From Brumicola pallidula DSM 14239 = ACAM 615 (GTDB lineage Bacteria; Pseudomonadota; Gammaproteobacteria; Enterobacterales; Alteromonadaceae), in NCBI RefSeq assembly GCF_000428905.1, contig NZ_AUAV01000015.1:97431-161430 (forward strand): a stretch of 64,000 bases of DNA, given 5' to 3'. This document shows, one piece after another, positions 19,463 through 28,607 of this stretch. Under the pieces are notes generated by a model. The model did not search any database, was not told the origin of the DNA, and worked only from the letters and a program-made list of their open reading frames with translations. The position numbers were made by a program, and so were the translations under genes. The stretch's first letter is position 1. Every line of letters begins with the position of its first letter.

Positions 19463-19954
19463 TTACTCTGATATCTTATTCTCAACTGACTTTTGCTCGA
19501 CGATAAATAGATCGTCTTCATTTAAGAGCGTTTGTGTGTCGAGCAAAATAATTAACTTTTTTTCAATGCTAGCAATGCCTTTTAAAAAACAACTATCAAT
19601 TTTGTTACCAAACGATGGTGCTTTTCGTATTGCACTTGTAGAAAATTTATAAACTTCAGAAACAGCGTCTACAACGATCCCTACAACCATTGGTTTTATT
19701 TTTTCTTGAGTGCGTAAAATAATGGTGACTGTCTTTTCGTTATAATCTAATGGAATCTGGCCAAAGCGTTGGCGTAAATCTATAATTGGAATAATCACCC
19801 CTCGAAGGTTAATTACTCCTTTAAGATAATTAGGCTTGTTAGGTAATTCTGTTACTTCACTGCACACCCTAATTTCTTGTACACATAAAATATCGACACC
19901 ATATTCTTCACCTTGCAACATAAAGGTAAGGTATTCTTGTTCTAATTCAGACAT
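19463..19954 (-). CDS. cheW: CheW adaptor (second copy)
   Basis: A 163-residue CheW coupling receptors to CheA. LTFMLQGEEYGVDILCVQEIR opens the SH3-like fold, and PNKPNYLKGVINLRGVIIPIIDL is the most conserved block. It follows the other cheW by 11 nt and precedes the soluble receptor gene. Two CheW copies in one cluster are common in alternative chemosensory systems. Confidence 0.95.
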   Translation of the reverse strand: MSELEQEYLTFMLQGEEYGVDILCVQEIRVCSEVTELPNKPNYLKGVINLRGVIIPIIDLRQRFGQIPLDYNEKTVTIILRTQEKIKPMVVGIVVDAVSEVYKFSTSAIRKAPSFGNKIDSCFLKGIASIEKKLIILLDTQTLLNEDDLFIVEQKSVENKISE

Positions 19955-19965
19955 GTCTATTTCAC

Positions 19966-20490
19966 CTAATCTACTTTATGTTTTTCGATGAGCTGCAATG
20001 TTTCAACATTCAACAAAGTAACCACTTTTGCGCCGACATTTATTAAACCGTCAATGCAGGATTGCGGCACGCAACCACCAAAATACGGCGAATTTTTAAT
20101 TTCGTTGTCTTCCGCGTTTAGCACATCAGAAACTGCATCAACAACGAAGCCAATCGTTCTTGACTGGTCTTCAATTTCGACCGTTAAAACGATGACTACC
20201 GTTATGTCGCTATAAGTTGCTTGACCGATATTAAATTTTAAACGTAAATCAATAATCGGCACGATAATGCCGCGCATGTTTATCACGCCTTTGACATACT
20301 TGGGTGCATTGGGTATGACAGTCGGCTGCTCCCAACTTCTAATCTCCTCCACACATAAAATATCAACGGCGTACTGTTCTTCGCCTAATAAAAATGTCAG
20401 GTATTGCTTACCACTGGTAATAAAGTCAATTCCTTCCAGTGAATATTCTCCTTGCTCGGGAATATCCTTGGCTAACGCTTGTATATCCAT
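19966..20490 (-). CDS. cheW: CheW adaptor (first copy)
   Basis: A 174-residue CheW with an N-terminal extension of about 25 residues before YLTFLLGEEQYAVDILCVEEIR. APKYVKGVINMRGIIVPIIDL is the conserved core. It differs clearly from the neighbouring CheW, so the pair is an old duplication rather than a recent one. The start shares one base with the cheA stop (TAATG). Confidence 0.95.
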   Translation of the reverse strand: MDIQALAKDIPEQGEYSLEGIDFITSGKQYLTFLLGEEQYAVDILCVEEIRSWEQPTVIPNAPKYVKGVINMRGIIVPIIDLRLKFNIGQATYSDITVVIVLTVEIEDQSRTIGFVVDAVSDVLNAEDNEIKNSPYFGGCVPQSCIDGLINVGAKVVTLLNVETLQLIEKHKVD

Positions 20491-22589
20491 TAAACCAATG
20501 CTCCTTCGAGAATGTGTTCATTTTGCTTTTCTTGTGCTCGCTTCATCGCCATCTCAATCATACCCGGTACATCAAGTATCATCGCAACAGAGCCATCACC
20601 TAAAATAGTCGCGCCTGAGATGCCCTCAACTTGCTGATAGTTGTCTTTCAAACTTTTGATAACGACTTGTTGCTGAGCTAATAAATCATCAACTAACAAA
20701 CCCACTTTTTGACCATCAGCCTCAACAACAACTAATAAGGCGTTATTGACTTCTTTGGTATCAGCGGGTAAGTCAAATAATTGATAAATAGGAATAACGG
20801 GAACGTTATCGTCACGCAATCTGTAGAGGGTCATATCGCCAGAAACTTTATTGATAAACTCTTCTTTTGCTTGCAATGATTCAACAATGGTAATAAGTGG
20901 AATAATATAAACTTCAGTGCCAACACGGACTAGTTGACCGTCTAATATGGCGAGCGTTAGAGGTAGGTTCACTTTAAACTTACTGCCTATACCAGGCTGC
21001 GATTCAACTTGAATTCGACCTCCTAACGATTGAATATTCCTTTTAACAACATCCATGCCTACGCCACGTCCAGAAATATCACTAATTTCTTTTGCTGTTG
21101 AAAAACCTGGTTCAAACAATAAATCAAATACCTGACTGTCGCTTAGCGTTGCACCAGAATCTACTAAGCCTTTTTCAATCGCTTTGCTTAAGACGGCTTC
21201 TCGATTAATACCTCCACCATCATCACTAATTTCGATTATAATATTGCCACCTTGATGATAAGCATCTAGTGTAATAGTGCCTGATTTAGGTTTACCATTT
21301 GCAATGCGCATATCTGACGACTCAATGCCATGATCAACTGCATTTCGAACTAAATGGACTAACGGATCGCCAATTTGCTCCATGACTGTTTTATCGAGTT
21401 CGGTTTGCTCCCCTCGAATCACTAAGTTAATTTCTTTACCCGTTTTGATTGACAAATCATGCACTAATCGAGGAAAGCGGTTAAACGCAAAACTGATCGG
21501 TAACATGCGTATTTTCATCACACTTTCTTGCAGTTCTTTGGTATTTTGTAATAGTTGGTCTAAACCGCTTTTTAGTTTTTCAAGTTTGGATATCTCAAAG
21601 TCGTTGCCTAACTCAGACAACATTGATTGAGTTATAACAAGTTCGCCCATTAAGTTAATCAGCGAATCGACTTTATCGACTCCGACACGAATAGAGCCTG
21701 AATCTTGTTTTGTCTTGGTTTTATTTTTCTCTATTTTCTCTATTTTCTCAGAAGACTGAATAGCACTTGCCGGTTGCTCAGTTACTAATGCAGTTTGGCT
21801 GTCTGATATTTCTGGGTCGACGCTAGCAGAATTACGCAGACTATCTTGGGTTTCACTTGAGCTAGATTTAGGTGATACCTCCAGCTCTACAATTTCTAAT
21901 TTGCATTCATCCTCTACCCATTCAAAAACTTCTCGAATATCTTCTTCGCTAGCATCAGAGATTAATGATAATTCCCAACTGATATAAAGCTCTGTAGCAT
22001 CCATTTCCGTAATAGCTGGCAATAAGTCAGTTTTAGCTTTTAGAGTCAATTCACCAAGGTCAGCTAAAGCGCTAAATAACAATAATGGGTCATTGCCGGT
22101 TTGTACTAAGTGATGTTCAGGAATAAAAGTGATGTGCCAAATTTTGCCTGCTGGTTCTTGAGTATCCTCATCACTTTTTGCAATTTCAATATGGCTTGCT
22201 GGGCCGTCAATTTCCAAGGTTTGTTCTAGCAGATGGGTTGTTTCTGTTATTTTATCTTGGTCATAGTCAGCGTCATCTCTAGCCGCTTCAATTAATAAAC
22301 GCATGCAGTCAACAGACACTAACAGCAACTCTGTGTCTTTGGCGGTAATGTCGCGTCGACCGTCTCTGATCTCATCTAATAATGTTTCAACCAGATGAGT
22401 AAATTCGGTAACATTATCAAAGCCAAAAGTGCCAGCGCCGCCTTTTATGGAATGTGCAGCACGAAAAATAGAATTAATAATTTCATTATCACCTGCGTCT
22501 AAATTGAGCAGGCTGGACTCCATTAATTCAAGCCCTTCAAAGCTCTCTTCAAGAAAACTAGGAATAAATTGAGACAGATCGATACTCAT
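20490..22589 (-). CDS. cheA: CheA: chemotaxis histidine kinase
   Basis: A 699-residue kinase. The P1 domain has phospho-acceptor His46 in FRAAHSIKGGAGTFGF. A middle region (~160-290) probably serves as P2 and ends in a Ser/Lys/Glu-rich linker. P3 starts near SIRVGVDKVDSLINLMGELV. P4 has N-box LVRNAVDHGIE, G1 DDGGGI and G2 GRGVGMDVVKRNIQSLGG. P5 is CheW-like (LTLAILDGQLVRVG). It phosphorylates CheY and CheB. The order cheY-cheA-cheW-cheW-receptor-cheR-cheD-cheB resembles, as I recall it, cluster III of Vibrio cholerae. Confidence 0.96.
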   Translation of the reverse strand: MSIDLSQFIPSFLEESFEGLELMESSLLNLDAGDNEIINSIFRAAHSIKGGAGTFGFDNVTEFTHLVETLLDEIRDGRRDITAKDTELLLVSVDCMRLLIEAARDDADYDQDKITETTHLLEQTLEIDGPASHIEIAKSDEDTQEPAGKIWHITFIPEHHLVQTGNDPLLLFSALADLGELTLKAKTDLLPAITEMDATELYISWELSLISDASEEDIREVFEWVEDECKLEIVELEVSPKSSSSETQDSLRNSASVDPEISDSQTALVTEQPASAIQSSEKIEKIEKNKTKTKQDSGSIRVGVDKVDSLINLMGELVITQSMLSELGNDFEISKLEKLKSGLDQLLQNTKELQESVMKIRMLPISFAFNRFPRLVHDLSIKTGKEINLVIRGEQTELDKTVMEQIGDPLVHLVRNAVDHGIESSDMRIANGKPKSGTITLDAYHQGGNIIIEISDDGGGINREAVLSKAIEKGLVDSGATLSDSQVFDLLFEPGFSTAKEISDISGRGVGMDVVKRNIQSLGGRIQVESQPGIGSKFKVNLPLTLAILDGQLVRVGTEVYIIPLITIVESLQAKEEFINKVSGDMTLYRLRDDNVPVIPIYQLFDLPADTKEVNNALLVVVEADGQKVGLLVDDLLAQQQVVIKSLKDNYQQVEGISGATILGDGSVAMILDVPGMIEMAMKRAQEKQNEHILEGALV

Positions 22590-22593
22590 AGCC

Positions 22594-22956
22594 TTACCTC
22601 ACAACACGTTTAATGGTCGCCAGTAACTTCTCTGGATTAAATGGTTTTACCAGCCAACCTGTTGCGCCAGCTGTTTTGCCACGCATTTTCATTTCGGGAG
22701 AACTTTCAGTGGTTAGCATTAAAATAGGCGTGAATTTGAAACTTGGTAATTTACGTAGCTCAGTACAAAGGGCGATACCATCCATATTCGGCATATTTAT
22801 ATCGGAAATAACTAAATCATAATTGCCTGCTTTTGCTTTATTTAGCCCCTCAACACCATCCTTTGCCTCTGTCGTTTCAAAACCTGCACTTTTAAGAGTA
22901 AAACTCACCATGTCTCTGATTGAGTTAGAATCATCTACAACCAAAATTTTGGTCAT
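22594..22956 (-). CDS. cheY: CheY-type single-domain response regulator
   Basis: A 120-residue receiver. KILVVDDSNSIRDMV holds the acidic pair, YDLVISDINMPNMDG the phospho-acceptor Asp, ILMLTTESS the Thr and GWLVKPFNPEKL the Lys-Pro. The ATG at 22956 is preferred because AAGGG lies at good spacing before it; an in-frame ATG 12 codons upstream has no such site. It is the first Che gene of the cluster, five bases before cheA. Confidence 0.95.
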   Translation of the reverse strand: MTKILVVDDSNSIRDMVSFTLKSAGFETTEAKDGVEGLNKAKAGNYDLVISDINMPNMDGIALCTELRKLPSFKFTPILMLTTESSPEMKMRGKTAGATGWLVKPFNPEKLLATIKRVVR

Positions 22957-23040
22957 TATTGTTTTCCCTTTTACGAATTTATATAAAATCAAAGAACAAT
23001 GAAGTTCGCAATATAGTAAATTTAGTAGTTTAGATGTTCA

Positions 23041-23313
23041 CTAAAAAGCAAATCCATTCATACCAAGTTGTTTAACACTCTGATAAATAATTGATGATTG
23101 CTTTTCCCAGATATAAGATTTTTTTTGTGCCGAAACATAGACCAATGCACTGAGTAACAATTGAATGCCTACCGTATCAATGCGCGTAACTTCACTACCA
23201 TCAAATATAATTTTTTCGTGTTCATCGATATATTCAATAAACTGCAATTTATATTCGGATACTTCAGCAATAGTCAGTTCTGCTGGTAATTTTAATATTT
23301 TATCTGACTCCAT
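23041..23313 (-). CDS. STAS-domain protein
   Basis: A 90-residue STAS-like protein heading the cheY-cheA unit. IIFDGSEVTRIDTVGIQLLLSAL resembles the STAS switch region, but the usual Ser is Thr or Asp here (RIDTVG), as in MlaB-like and several chemotaxis-linked STAS proteins. Whether it can be phosphorylated is therefore unclear. Similar small STAS genes precede cheY in alternative chemosensory clusters of other gammaproteobacteria. Confidence 0.85.
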   Translation of the reverse strand: MESDKILKLPAELTIAEVSEYKLQFIEYIDEHEKIIFDGSEVTRIDTVGIQLLLSALVYVSAQKKSYIWEKQSSIIYQSVKQLGMNGFAF

Positions 23314-24033
23314 AAATCCTCATTTGCGCATGTAATTAGACAACTCAATTCGGTTTTTGAAATCAATCAGGAATAAAACCCATATCGAAAATTTCATCTA
23401 TCAAATTGACCCTTTGTTGAATTAGGCATTCCTGTTTGGGCTTTCCAACTGACTAATTTGGACCATAGAGTGCTTGTAATTAATAAGTTAAGTTAAAAGT
23501 TCTGAAAAGGTATCATTAGACATAACACCTAAATTTATTACATTAACTTATTAAACTAACTTATTACCCTAACTTATATGCATATATTATCGGAAGTTAT
23601 ATCAGCAGCTTTAGTTGTTTTACTGGATCAATGCGTTTACAAACAAAAATTTGATTTAAGTCAATTAAATAGGATTAAAATTAATATTTAGTTGATAAAA
23701 ATCACTATAAGTGCAGGGTATGGGGAATTCACTTACTTTTTCGTGTAACTAATGACAGCTACCTAAACGCGATTAAGTGAGCTTGATCTGGTATATTAAT
23801 AGTTACAATGCAATAACAATATTGCGATATTAAGTTACCCTTTTATCTGAGGTATCAGTCATTAATGTAGCAATCAAGTCTTTGATTCTTGGTGGATTGG
23901 CTAAATTGGAGTTGTTTAATTGATAAGGTCCAATGGAAGGGGGGATTCTTGAATGGAACCAATTGATTTGAGCACGCACGTTAAGAGATAATAAGTGGGA
24001 AAATTAGGAGCCGGCGTTTCGCGAAACAGGTCC
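23314..24033. other. 720-nt gap with no recognised gene
   Basis: AT-rich sequence between the STAS gene and the LOV-phosphatase gene. It contains three close copies of TAACTTATTA (about 23540-23575). I found no convincing coding frame, RNA gene or terminator. It probably carries the promoter of the STAS-cheY-cheA unit. Confidence 0.5.
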
Positions 24034-25260
24034 TTACATGCTTACTTCGAATCCTAACAAGGTAACATCATCTTGATAGCCGGACGCAGTTGTTTCAGTT
24101 TTACAATGTTCACCACCATCGATAAATGCTAAACCACTTCGGTAAAGATGCTCTAATACTTGGTCAATCGGCTGAAGGGCAATCTCAGATAACAACGCAC
24201 TCAGTTTATCACTACCAAAATAGCTCTGATCTTGTGCTTGTGCCTCAATTATCGCATCGGTATACAATACCACTTTATCTCCTGTCGCTAATGCTATGGT
24301 TTTTGGTTCAAACTCAGCCATTGAATCGTTAAAAACGCCCAATAACGAGCACTTAGTTGTTAGCTCGTGGATAGACTGATCTTCACCCTTGATTAAATAA
24401 CCACAGGGATGCCCAGCTTGGCAATAACTGAAAGTTTTAGCGTTTTCATTAATAACGCCATAAAACATGGTTATAAATTTACCTGGTGGAATTCGTTTAT
24501 ATAGTTTTTGATTGGTTTTTCGTAAGACGTCTTCAGGATTACAATTAGCTTTAGCTGCTTCTTTAAACATATCAAATGTCATTAGCGTAAGCAGCGCAGC
24601 AGATGCCCCGTGCCCAGTTACATCGGCGATCATCACCCCATATATATTGGCCTCTATCTCAAATATGTCATAGAAGTCACCCCCGATATGGGTCATAGGC
24701 TCGAACTTAGCAGAAAAATGAAGACACTTACTGTCTGGAAATTTGGTCGGTAATATCGATTGTTGAACAAAACTGGCATGGGCCAAATCCTGTTCCATTA
24801 TCGCAAAGTTTTCTTTTAATTGTTTATTGGCTTTTGCAGCAGCCTCTGTTGCTAAAATTTCTGCCGTGATGTCTGTTTGCACGCCCACAAAATGAGTTAG
24901 GATCTTTTCTTGATTGAATATAGGCGTAAGCGATAATCTATTCCAAAACAGGTCTCCATTTTTGTGATAATTTTTTAATAGCACAGTGCAAGACTCAGCA
25001 TTATAAAGCGCTTTTTTCAATACACTCAGAGGCACTTGATTTTCTAACTCTTGATTAGCGCCTTGTAAAAAGCGACAGTTCCTGCCTAATACCTCTTCGC
25101 GTTTATATCCAGTGGTATGTTCAAAGCCTTCGTTAACAAAAATTAATGGCAAGTCAGGATGCTGCATATCTGCAATCGTAATACCGTCCTTTGCACCATC
25201 AATCGCCAGCTGCAATAAATCCAATGACTCACGTATTGAATGATTGTCAGTTTTCCACAT
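24034..25260 (-). CDS. LOV blue-light sensor fused to PP2C (SpoIIE) phosphatase
   Basis: A 408-residue protein. Residues ~12-135 are a PAS domain with the LOV signature GRNCRFLQG: Cys62 is the residue that forms the flavin adduct, and NYHKNGDLFWNRLSLTPIF and THFVGVQTDITA complete the flavin pocket. Coiled-coil residues ~135-170 lead to a SpoIIE/RsbU-type phosphatase (FEPMTHIGGDFYDIF, VMIADVTGHGASAALLT, GDKVVLYTDAIIEA, GYQDDVTLLGFEV). It is predicted to dephosphorylate a STAS protein under blue light; two STAS genes lie in the same cluster. Confidence 0.92.
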   Translation of the reverse strand: MWKTDNHSIRESLDLLQLAIDGAKDGITIADMQHPDLPLIFVNEGFEHTTGYKREEVLGRNCRFLQGANQELENQVPLSVLKKALYNAESCTVLLKNYHKNGDLFWNRLSLTPIFNQEKILTHFVGVQTDITAEILATEAAAKANKQLKENFAIMEQDLAHASFVQQSILPTKFPDSKCLHFSAKFEPMTHIGGDFYDIFEIEANIYGVMIADVTGHGASAALLTLMTFDMFKEAAKANCNPEDVLRKTNQKLYKRIPPGKFITMFYGVINENAKTFSYCQAGHPCGYLIKGEDQSIHELTTKCSLLGVFNDSMAEFEPKTIALATGDKVVLYTDAIIEAQAQDQSYFGSDKLSALLSEIALQPIDQVLEHLYRSGLAFIDGGEHCKTETTASGYQDDVTLLGFEVSM

Positions 25261-25650
25261 ACCACCACCCTAAAAATAACGATCCACTAGATACTTGGAC
25301 CATAATAATTACAAAATCTGAACATAGCACCTTTTCATAATTCATATCGAGATCTTTTAAAGCAAACACATTATCGTAAGTACTCGACCTCAATGATAAC
25401 CCATGTCATTAGAGTCTATTTTATTATGATGTTAGTTTTTATCTTAATTTTTGCATGAATGTACTGTATATTTAGAGGTGTCATTTGCAGTGTAATTATG
25501 TGGTTTCATTTTCCTGCCTGAATTTCTATTCAATCTTATTAACAGAAATATATATGAAGTGTATCTTATGTCGACCTGTAAAAAATCAAAAACTCTCAAG
25601 ATTAAAATTAAAAGACATACAAATCAAAAGGATAATTTAGGTGGACCGCA
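25261..25650. other. Divergent intergenic region upstream of hisF
   Basis: A 390-nt AT-rich gap between the divergent LOV-phosphatase and hisF genes; it must hold both promoters. A lysine-rich 29-codon frame (25568-25657) overlaps the hisF start but has no histidine run. No attenuator hairpin like that before hisG is visible, so the second his block is probably controlled differently. Confidence 0.5.
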
Positions 25651-26424
25651 ATGTTAGCCAAACGCATAATCCCATGTCTCGACGTAAAAGACGGTGTTGT
25701 GGTTAAAGGGGTTAAGTTTCGTAATCATGAAATTATTGGTGATATTGTGCCACTAGCAAAGCGTTATGCACAAGCCGGTGCTGACGAACTGGTGTTCTAT
25801 GATATTACCGCTTCCAGCGACCAGCGCGTAGTCGAAAAAAGTTGGGTGACTAAAATTGCGCAAGTGATTGATATTCCTTTTTGCGTTGCTGGCGGCATTA
25901 AGTCGGTTAAAGATGCGGGTAAAATTCTCGAAATGGGCGCGGATAAAATATCGATAAATAGTCCTGCATTATCTAACCCCGAATTAATTAAAGACTTACA
26001 TGACACTTTTGGCCAACAGTGCGTTGTTATTGGGATTGATAGTTTTTTTAATGAAGAAACCGGGCAGTATGAAGTGTATCAATTTACGGGTGACGAAACG
26101 CGCACTCAAAAAACGGCATGGCAGACCATCGACTGGGTAAAGGAAGTTCAGTCACTTGGTGCGGGTGAAATTGTTTTAAACTGTATGAATCGAGACGGCG
26201 TTCGCACAGGCTATGACATCGAGCAACTTAACGCGGTGAGAGCCGTTTGTAACGTCCCGCTTATTGCATCGGGCGGTGCGGGCGAAATGCAGCATTTTGC
26301 CGACGTTTATAATCGAGCTGATGTTGATGGTGCACTTGCTGCATCCGTCTTTCACAAAGCGATTATCGATATACCTGAACTAAAAGCTTGGCTATCCACT
26401 CAAGGAATAGAAATGCGCAGCTAA
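25651..26424 (+). CDS. hisF: Imidazole glycerol phosphate synthase, cyclase subunit HisF
   Basis: A (beta/alpha)8 cyclase of 257 residues that uses ammonia from HisH to close the imidazole ring, releasing IGP and [25 protein letters not shown] carries catalytic Asp11, [12 protein letters not shown] the first phosphate loop, [14 protein letters not shown] the second catalytic Asp and [12 protein letters not shown] the other phosphate loop. It lies 15.2 kb from hisA on the same strand, and heads a separate hisF-hisIE unit. AGGTGG precedes the ATG. Confidence 0.97.
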   Translation: MLAKRIIPCLDVKDGVVVKGVKFRNHEIIGDIVPLAKRYAQAGADELVFYDITASSDQRVVEKSWVTKIAQVIDIPFCVAGGIKSVKDAGKILEMGADKISINSPALSNPELIKDLHDTFGQQCVVIGIDSFFNEETGQYEVYQFTGDETRTQKTAWQTIDWVKEVQSLGAGEIVLNCMNRDGVRTGYDIEQLNAVRAVCNVPLIASGGAGEMQHFADVYNRADVDGALAASVFHKAIIDIPELKAWLSTQGIEMRS

Positions 26425-26450
26425 TGCGCATTGACTCAATAGGAAGAAGA

Positions 26451-27071
26451 ATGAAAATCACAAACGACACATCGAAGCAATTGGCATGGGAGAAAATGGA
26501 AAATTTATTACCCGCGGTGATCCAAGATTCCCATTCAGGACGGGTCTTGATGCAAGGTTATATGGATCAAGAGGCGCTAGCGAAAACCCTTGAGTCTGGC
26601 AAGGTCACCTTTTTCAGTCGCTCAAAACAACGTTTATGGATGAAAGGCGAAACCTCTGGCAATACCTTAGATTTAGTCGATATTTCAGCTGATTGTGATC
26701 AAGATTCACTGCTAATTTTAGCGAAGCCAAACGGCCCAACTTGCCACACCGGTGCTAGCTCTTGTTGGTTTAATAGCGAACTACCAACCATGACCTTTGT
26801 TGCTGAGTTAGAGCAAATATTAGCAGAACGCAAAGAAGCGGATCCATCCACCAGCTACACGGCAGAACTCTACAGCAAAGGCATTAAGCGTATTGCACAA
26901 AAAGTGGGCGAAGAAGGGGTTGAAACCGCACTTGCCGCTGCAGTTCAAGACTTAGAAGAATTGAAAAATGAATCTGCCGACCTGTTATATCATCTGATTG
27001 TGTTACTCCAAGCGAGCAACCTTTCATTAAACGACGCTATTGCTGTGTTAAAGGCTCGTCACAATAAATAA
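26451..27071 (+). CDS. hisI: Bifunctional HisIE: PRA-CH / PRA-PH
   Basis: Fusion of phosphoribosyl-AMP cyclohydrolase (residues ~1-110; metal ligands in [11 protein letters not shown] and CHTGASSCW) and phosphoribosyl-ATP pyrophosphohydrolase (~115-206; [14 protein letters not shown] with the MazG-like acidic helix). It performs steps two and three of histidine synthesis. The ATG at 26451 follows AGGAAGA; an ATG at 26424, sharing a base with the hisF stop, is in frame but has a weaker site. Length 206 residues, as in Escherichia coli. Confidence 0.95.
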   Translation: MKITNDTSKQLAWEKMENLLPAVIQDSHSGRVLMQGYMDQEALAKTLESGKVTFFSRSKQRLWMKGETSGNTLDLVDISADCDQDSLLILAKPNGPTCHTGASSCWFNSELPTMTFVAELEQILAERKEADPSTSYTAELYSKGIKRIAQKVGEEGVETALAAAVQDLEELKNESADLLYHLIVLLQASNLSLNDAIAVLKARHNK

Positions 27072-27108
27072 TGCACTTTTATAATAGGCTTGTGATTAAA
27101 ATATAAGG

Positions 27109-27420
27109 ACTTTAATGAACTGCATGCCCTTATCGACCAACTAGCTATTTACAATCCTAAGCGACTCGGCAAAGAAGCCGGCTTTTATACGGATCCATAT
27201 AACGATTTTGGACCTTTAGGCTATGAAATGTGACGTGCAGTAAGATTAGGTGTTGATACCGGAATACACGCCTTCTTACAAAATTAGTGAACTGCTTACA
27301 CGAGTCGAAAAAAAGCAAGGTGTTATTGTCAACATCCGTGAGTTTCACGTCGCCATCATCGGCAGTGACTCTCTTCCTCTCACAGTATTGGAAGAGATGA
27401 TAGAAAAGCAATTCGAATGA
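27109..27420 (+). pseudogene. Remnant of a DUF885-family protein (C-terminal end)
   Basis: One frame reads LGKEAGFYTDPYNDFGPLGYEM, then TGA (27231-27233), then RAVRLGVDTGIHA. This matches the DUF885 pattern in which the stop replaces a conserved Trp. After a stop and a shift to the +1 frame, IPEYTPSYKISELLTRVEKK and NIREFHVAIIGSDSLPLTVLEE match the family's C-terminus. A short piece between the two blocks is missing. The remaining ~550 residues of the original gene are absent. No function can remain. Confidence 0.85.
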
Positions 27421-27564
27421 CAATAAACACCTTATATGCGTCGCGGCGAAAAATATGTAATACAAACAGTTCAAAATCTGCAGTCAAAAATAAAACATAA
27501 ATCATTGATTTAATTTAATTTTAATTAATAAATTAAATTTTATGCAAATTAATTACTTTTTTTT

Positions 27565-27592
27565 CTTGAAAAAATTCAGTCCGTTCTCATAT
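27565..27592 (+). promoter_or_regulatory. Sigma-32 heat-shock promoter of ibpA
   Basis: CTTGAAA (27565-27571), a 14-nt spacer and CTCATAT (27586-27592) match the sigma-32 consensus (CTTGAAA, 13-15 nt, CCCATNT). Transcription would start near 27600, giving a leader of about 90 nt before ibpA. Confidence 0.8.
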
Positions 27593-27599
27593 ATGTTAG

Positions 27600-27692
27600 G
27601 TGGACGCCGAAAGGGTCCGCAAAAACCGCCGCCGTATTGTCGGGGCATATAAATTAAAACATATTGCTTAAAAGTAAAAGGATATGACCATG
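27600..27692 (+). promoter_or_regulatory. ROSE-like RNA thermometer in the ibpA leader
   Basis: The leader contains GC-rich hairpin-forming sequence (27600-27650) and, just before the start codon, ATTGCTT (27663-27669), which can pair with AAGGAT (27678-27683), the Shine-Dalgarno sequence, leaving one G bulged. A UUGCU anti-SD with a bulged G is the hallmark of ROSE elements in small heat-shock genes. Translation would be blocked at low temperature and freed by melting. Confidence 0.8.
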
Positions 27693-28130
27693 CGTACTAT
27701 CGATCTATCTCCGCTATACCGTTCATTCATTGGTTCAGACCATCTAGCATCTATCATTGATGCTGCAGCAAGGAATGAAAAACAAAACACTTATCCTCCC
27801 TACAATATCGAGTTACTCGAAGATGATAAATATAGAATTACGATGGCTGTTGCTGGCTTCGCGAGAGAAAATGTGATCATTGAGGTAGTGGAAAACACAC
27901 TCATTATCAGCGGCAGCAAAGAACAAACGCCTGATGAAAGCCGGAAATTTCTGCATAAAGGTATTTCGGAAAGAAACTTTGAACGAAAATTTCAACTTGG
28001 TGATAATGTAAAAGTACTGACCGCCGATTTGGAAAATGGTTTATTGCATGTCGATCTTGAAAGGGTTGTCCCTGAAGCTAAAAAGCCAAGACGTATCGAA
28101 ATAGGCAGTCAGGTTATTGAAAATAAATAA
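27690..28130 (+). CDS. ibpA: Small heat-shock protein IbpA (Hsp20)
   Basis: A 146-residue alpha-crystallin chaperone that holds unfolding proteins. The N-terminus MRTIDLSPLYRSFIGSDHL is nearly that of enteric IbpA. The alpha-crystallin domain spans ~35-125 (YNIELLEDDKYRITMAVAGF, LIISGSKEQ, GISERNFERKFQLGD, ENGLLHVDLE), and a short IEIGSQVIE tail follows. The ATG at 27690 is preferred over 27684 because AAGGA then has a 7-nt spacing and the N-terminus fits the family. Sigma-32 promoter and RNA thermometer lie upstream; a strong terminator follows. Confidence 0.95.
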   Translation: MRTIDLSPLYRSFIGSDHLASIIDAAARNEKQNTYPPYNIELLEDDKYRITMAVAGFARENVIIEVVENTLIISGSKEQTPDESRKFLHKGISERNFERKFQLGDNVKVLTADLENGLLHVDLERVVPEAKKPRRIEIGSQVIENK

Positions 28131-28156
28131 ACAGTAAACACCCGTTAGTTCCCTTT

Positions 28157-28183
28157 GGCCATCGCATTTGCGGTGGCCTTTTT
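28157..28183 (+). terminator. Rho-independent terminator of ibpA
   Basis: GGCCATCGC, ATTT loop, GCGGTGGCC, then TTTTT: a 9-bp stem with one G-U pair, 27 nt after the ibpA stop. Confidence 0.92.
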
Positions 28184-28208
28184 GGTTGCAGAATATTATA
28201 TTTCGGTT

Positions 28209-28607
28209 CTAAATTAATCTAGCCGCAACAACATACAAATTCCACAAAGACAATGCAATTAACACAGCAAACGTACCTAAGGTCCCGCTAATACGTTCCC
28301 AACTTGCACCTGATTTTGTAACTAAGCCATAGGCATGAGCAATACGTGCAAAGACTAATAAGACACCGCAAACATGCAAAAAAACATCAGCATTTGAAGC
28401 TATTTCTGCTACCAACAAAAGAATCAAACAAATTGGCGTGTATTCACTGAAGTTAGCATGAGCTCTTGTCGCTTTTTGCAAATCGGCTATCTCTCCATCA
28501 CCTAAACTAACTAAATGCTTTCTTCTAACACTGATAACTTGAATAGACAAGGCAATAAAAACAAGCCCTAGAAGACCACTATATAATCCGGTAATAATTA
28601 AATTCAT
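28209..28607 (-). CDS. MAPEG-family membrane protein
   Basis: A 132-residue four-helix membrane protein. Hydrophobic segments lie near residues 3-25, 55-75, 78-98 and 108-130. RAHANFSEYTPICLILLL is the MAPEG signature (cf. bacterial MAPEG proteins annotated as glutathione transferase-like), and FARIAHAYG is a second conserved patch. The family includes glutathione-dependent enzymes, but activity in this bacterial branch is not established. Single gene, convergent with ibpA. Confidence 0.85.
   Translation of the reverse strand: MNLIITGLYSGLLGLVFIALSIQVISVRRKHLVSLGDGEIADLQKATRAHANFSEYTPICLILLLVAEIASNADVFLHVCGVLLVFARIAHAYGLVTKSGASWERISGTLGTFAVLIALSLWNLYVVAARLI

Noticed and set aside
25568..25657. 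Lysine-rich 29-codon frame overlapping the hisF start, considered as a second his leader peptide
   Set aside because: It has a single His codon and no terminator hairpin follows, so it does not fit an attenuator; its overlap with hisF could still be chance.
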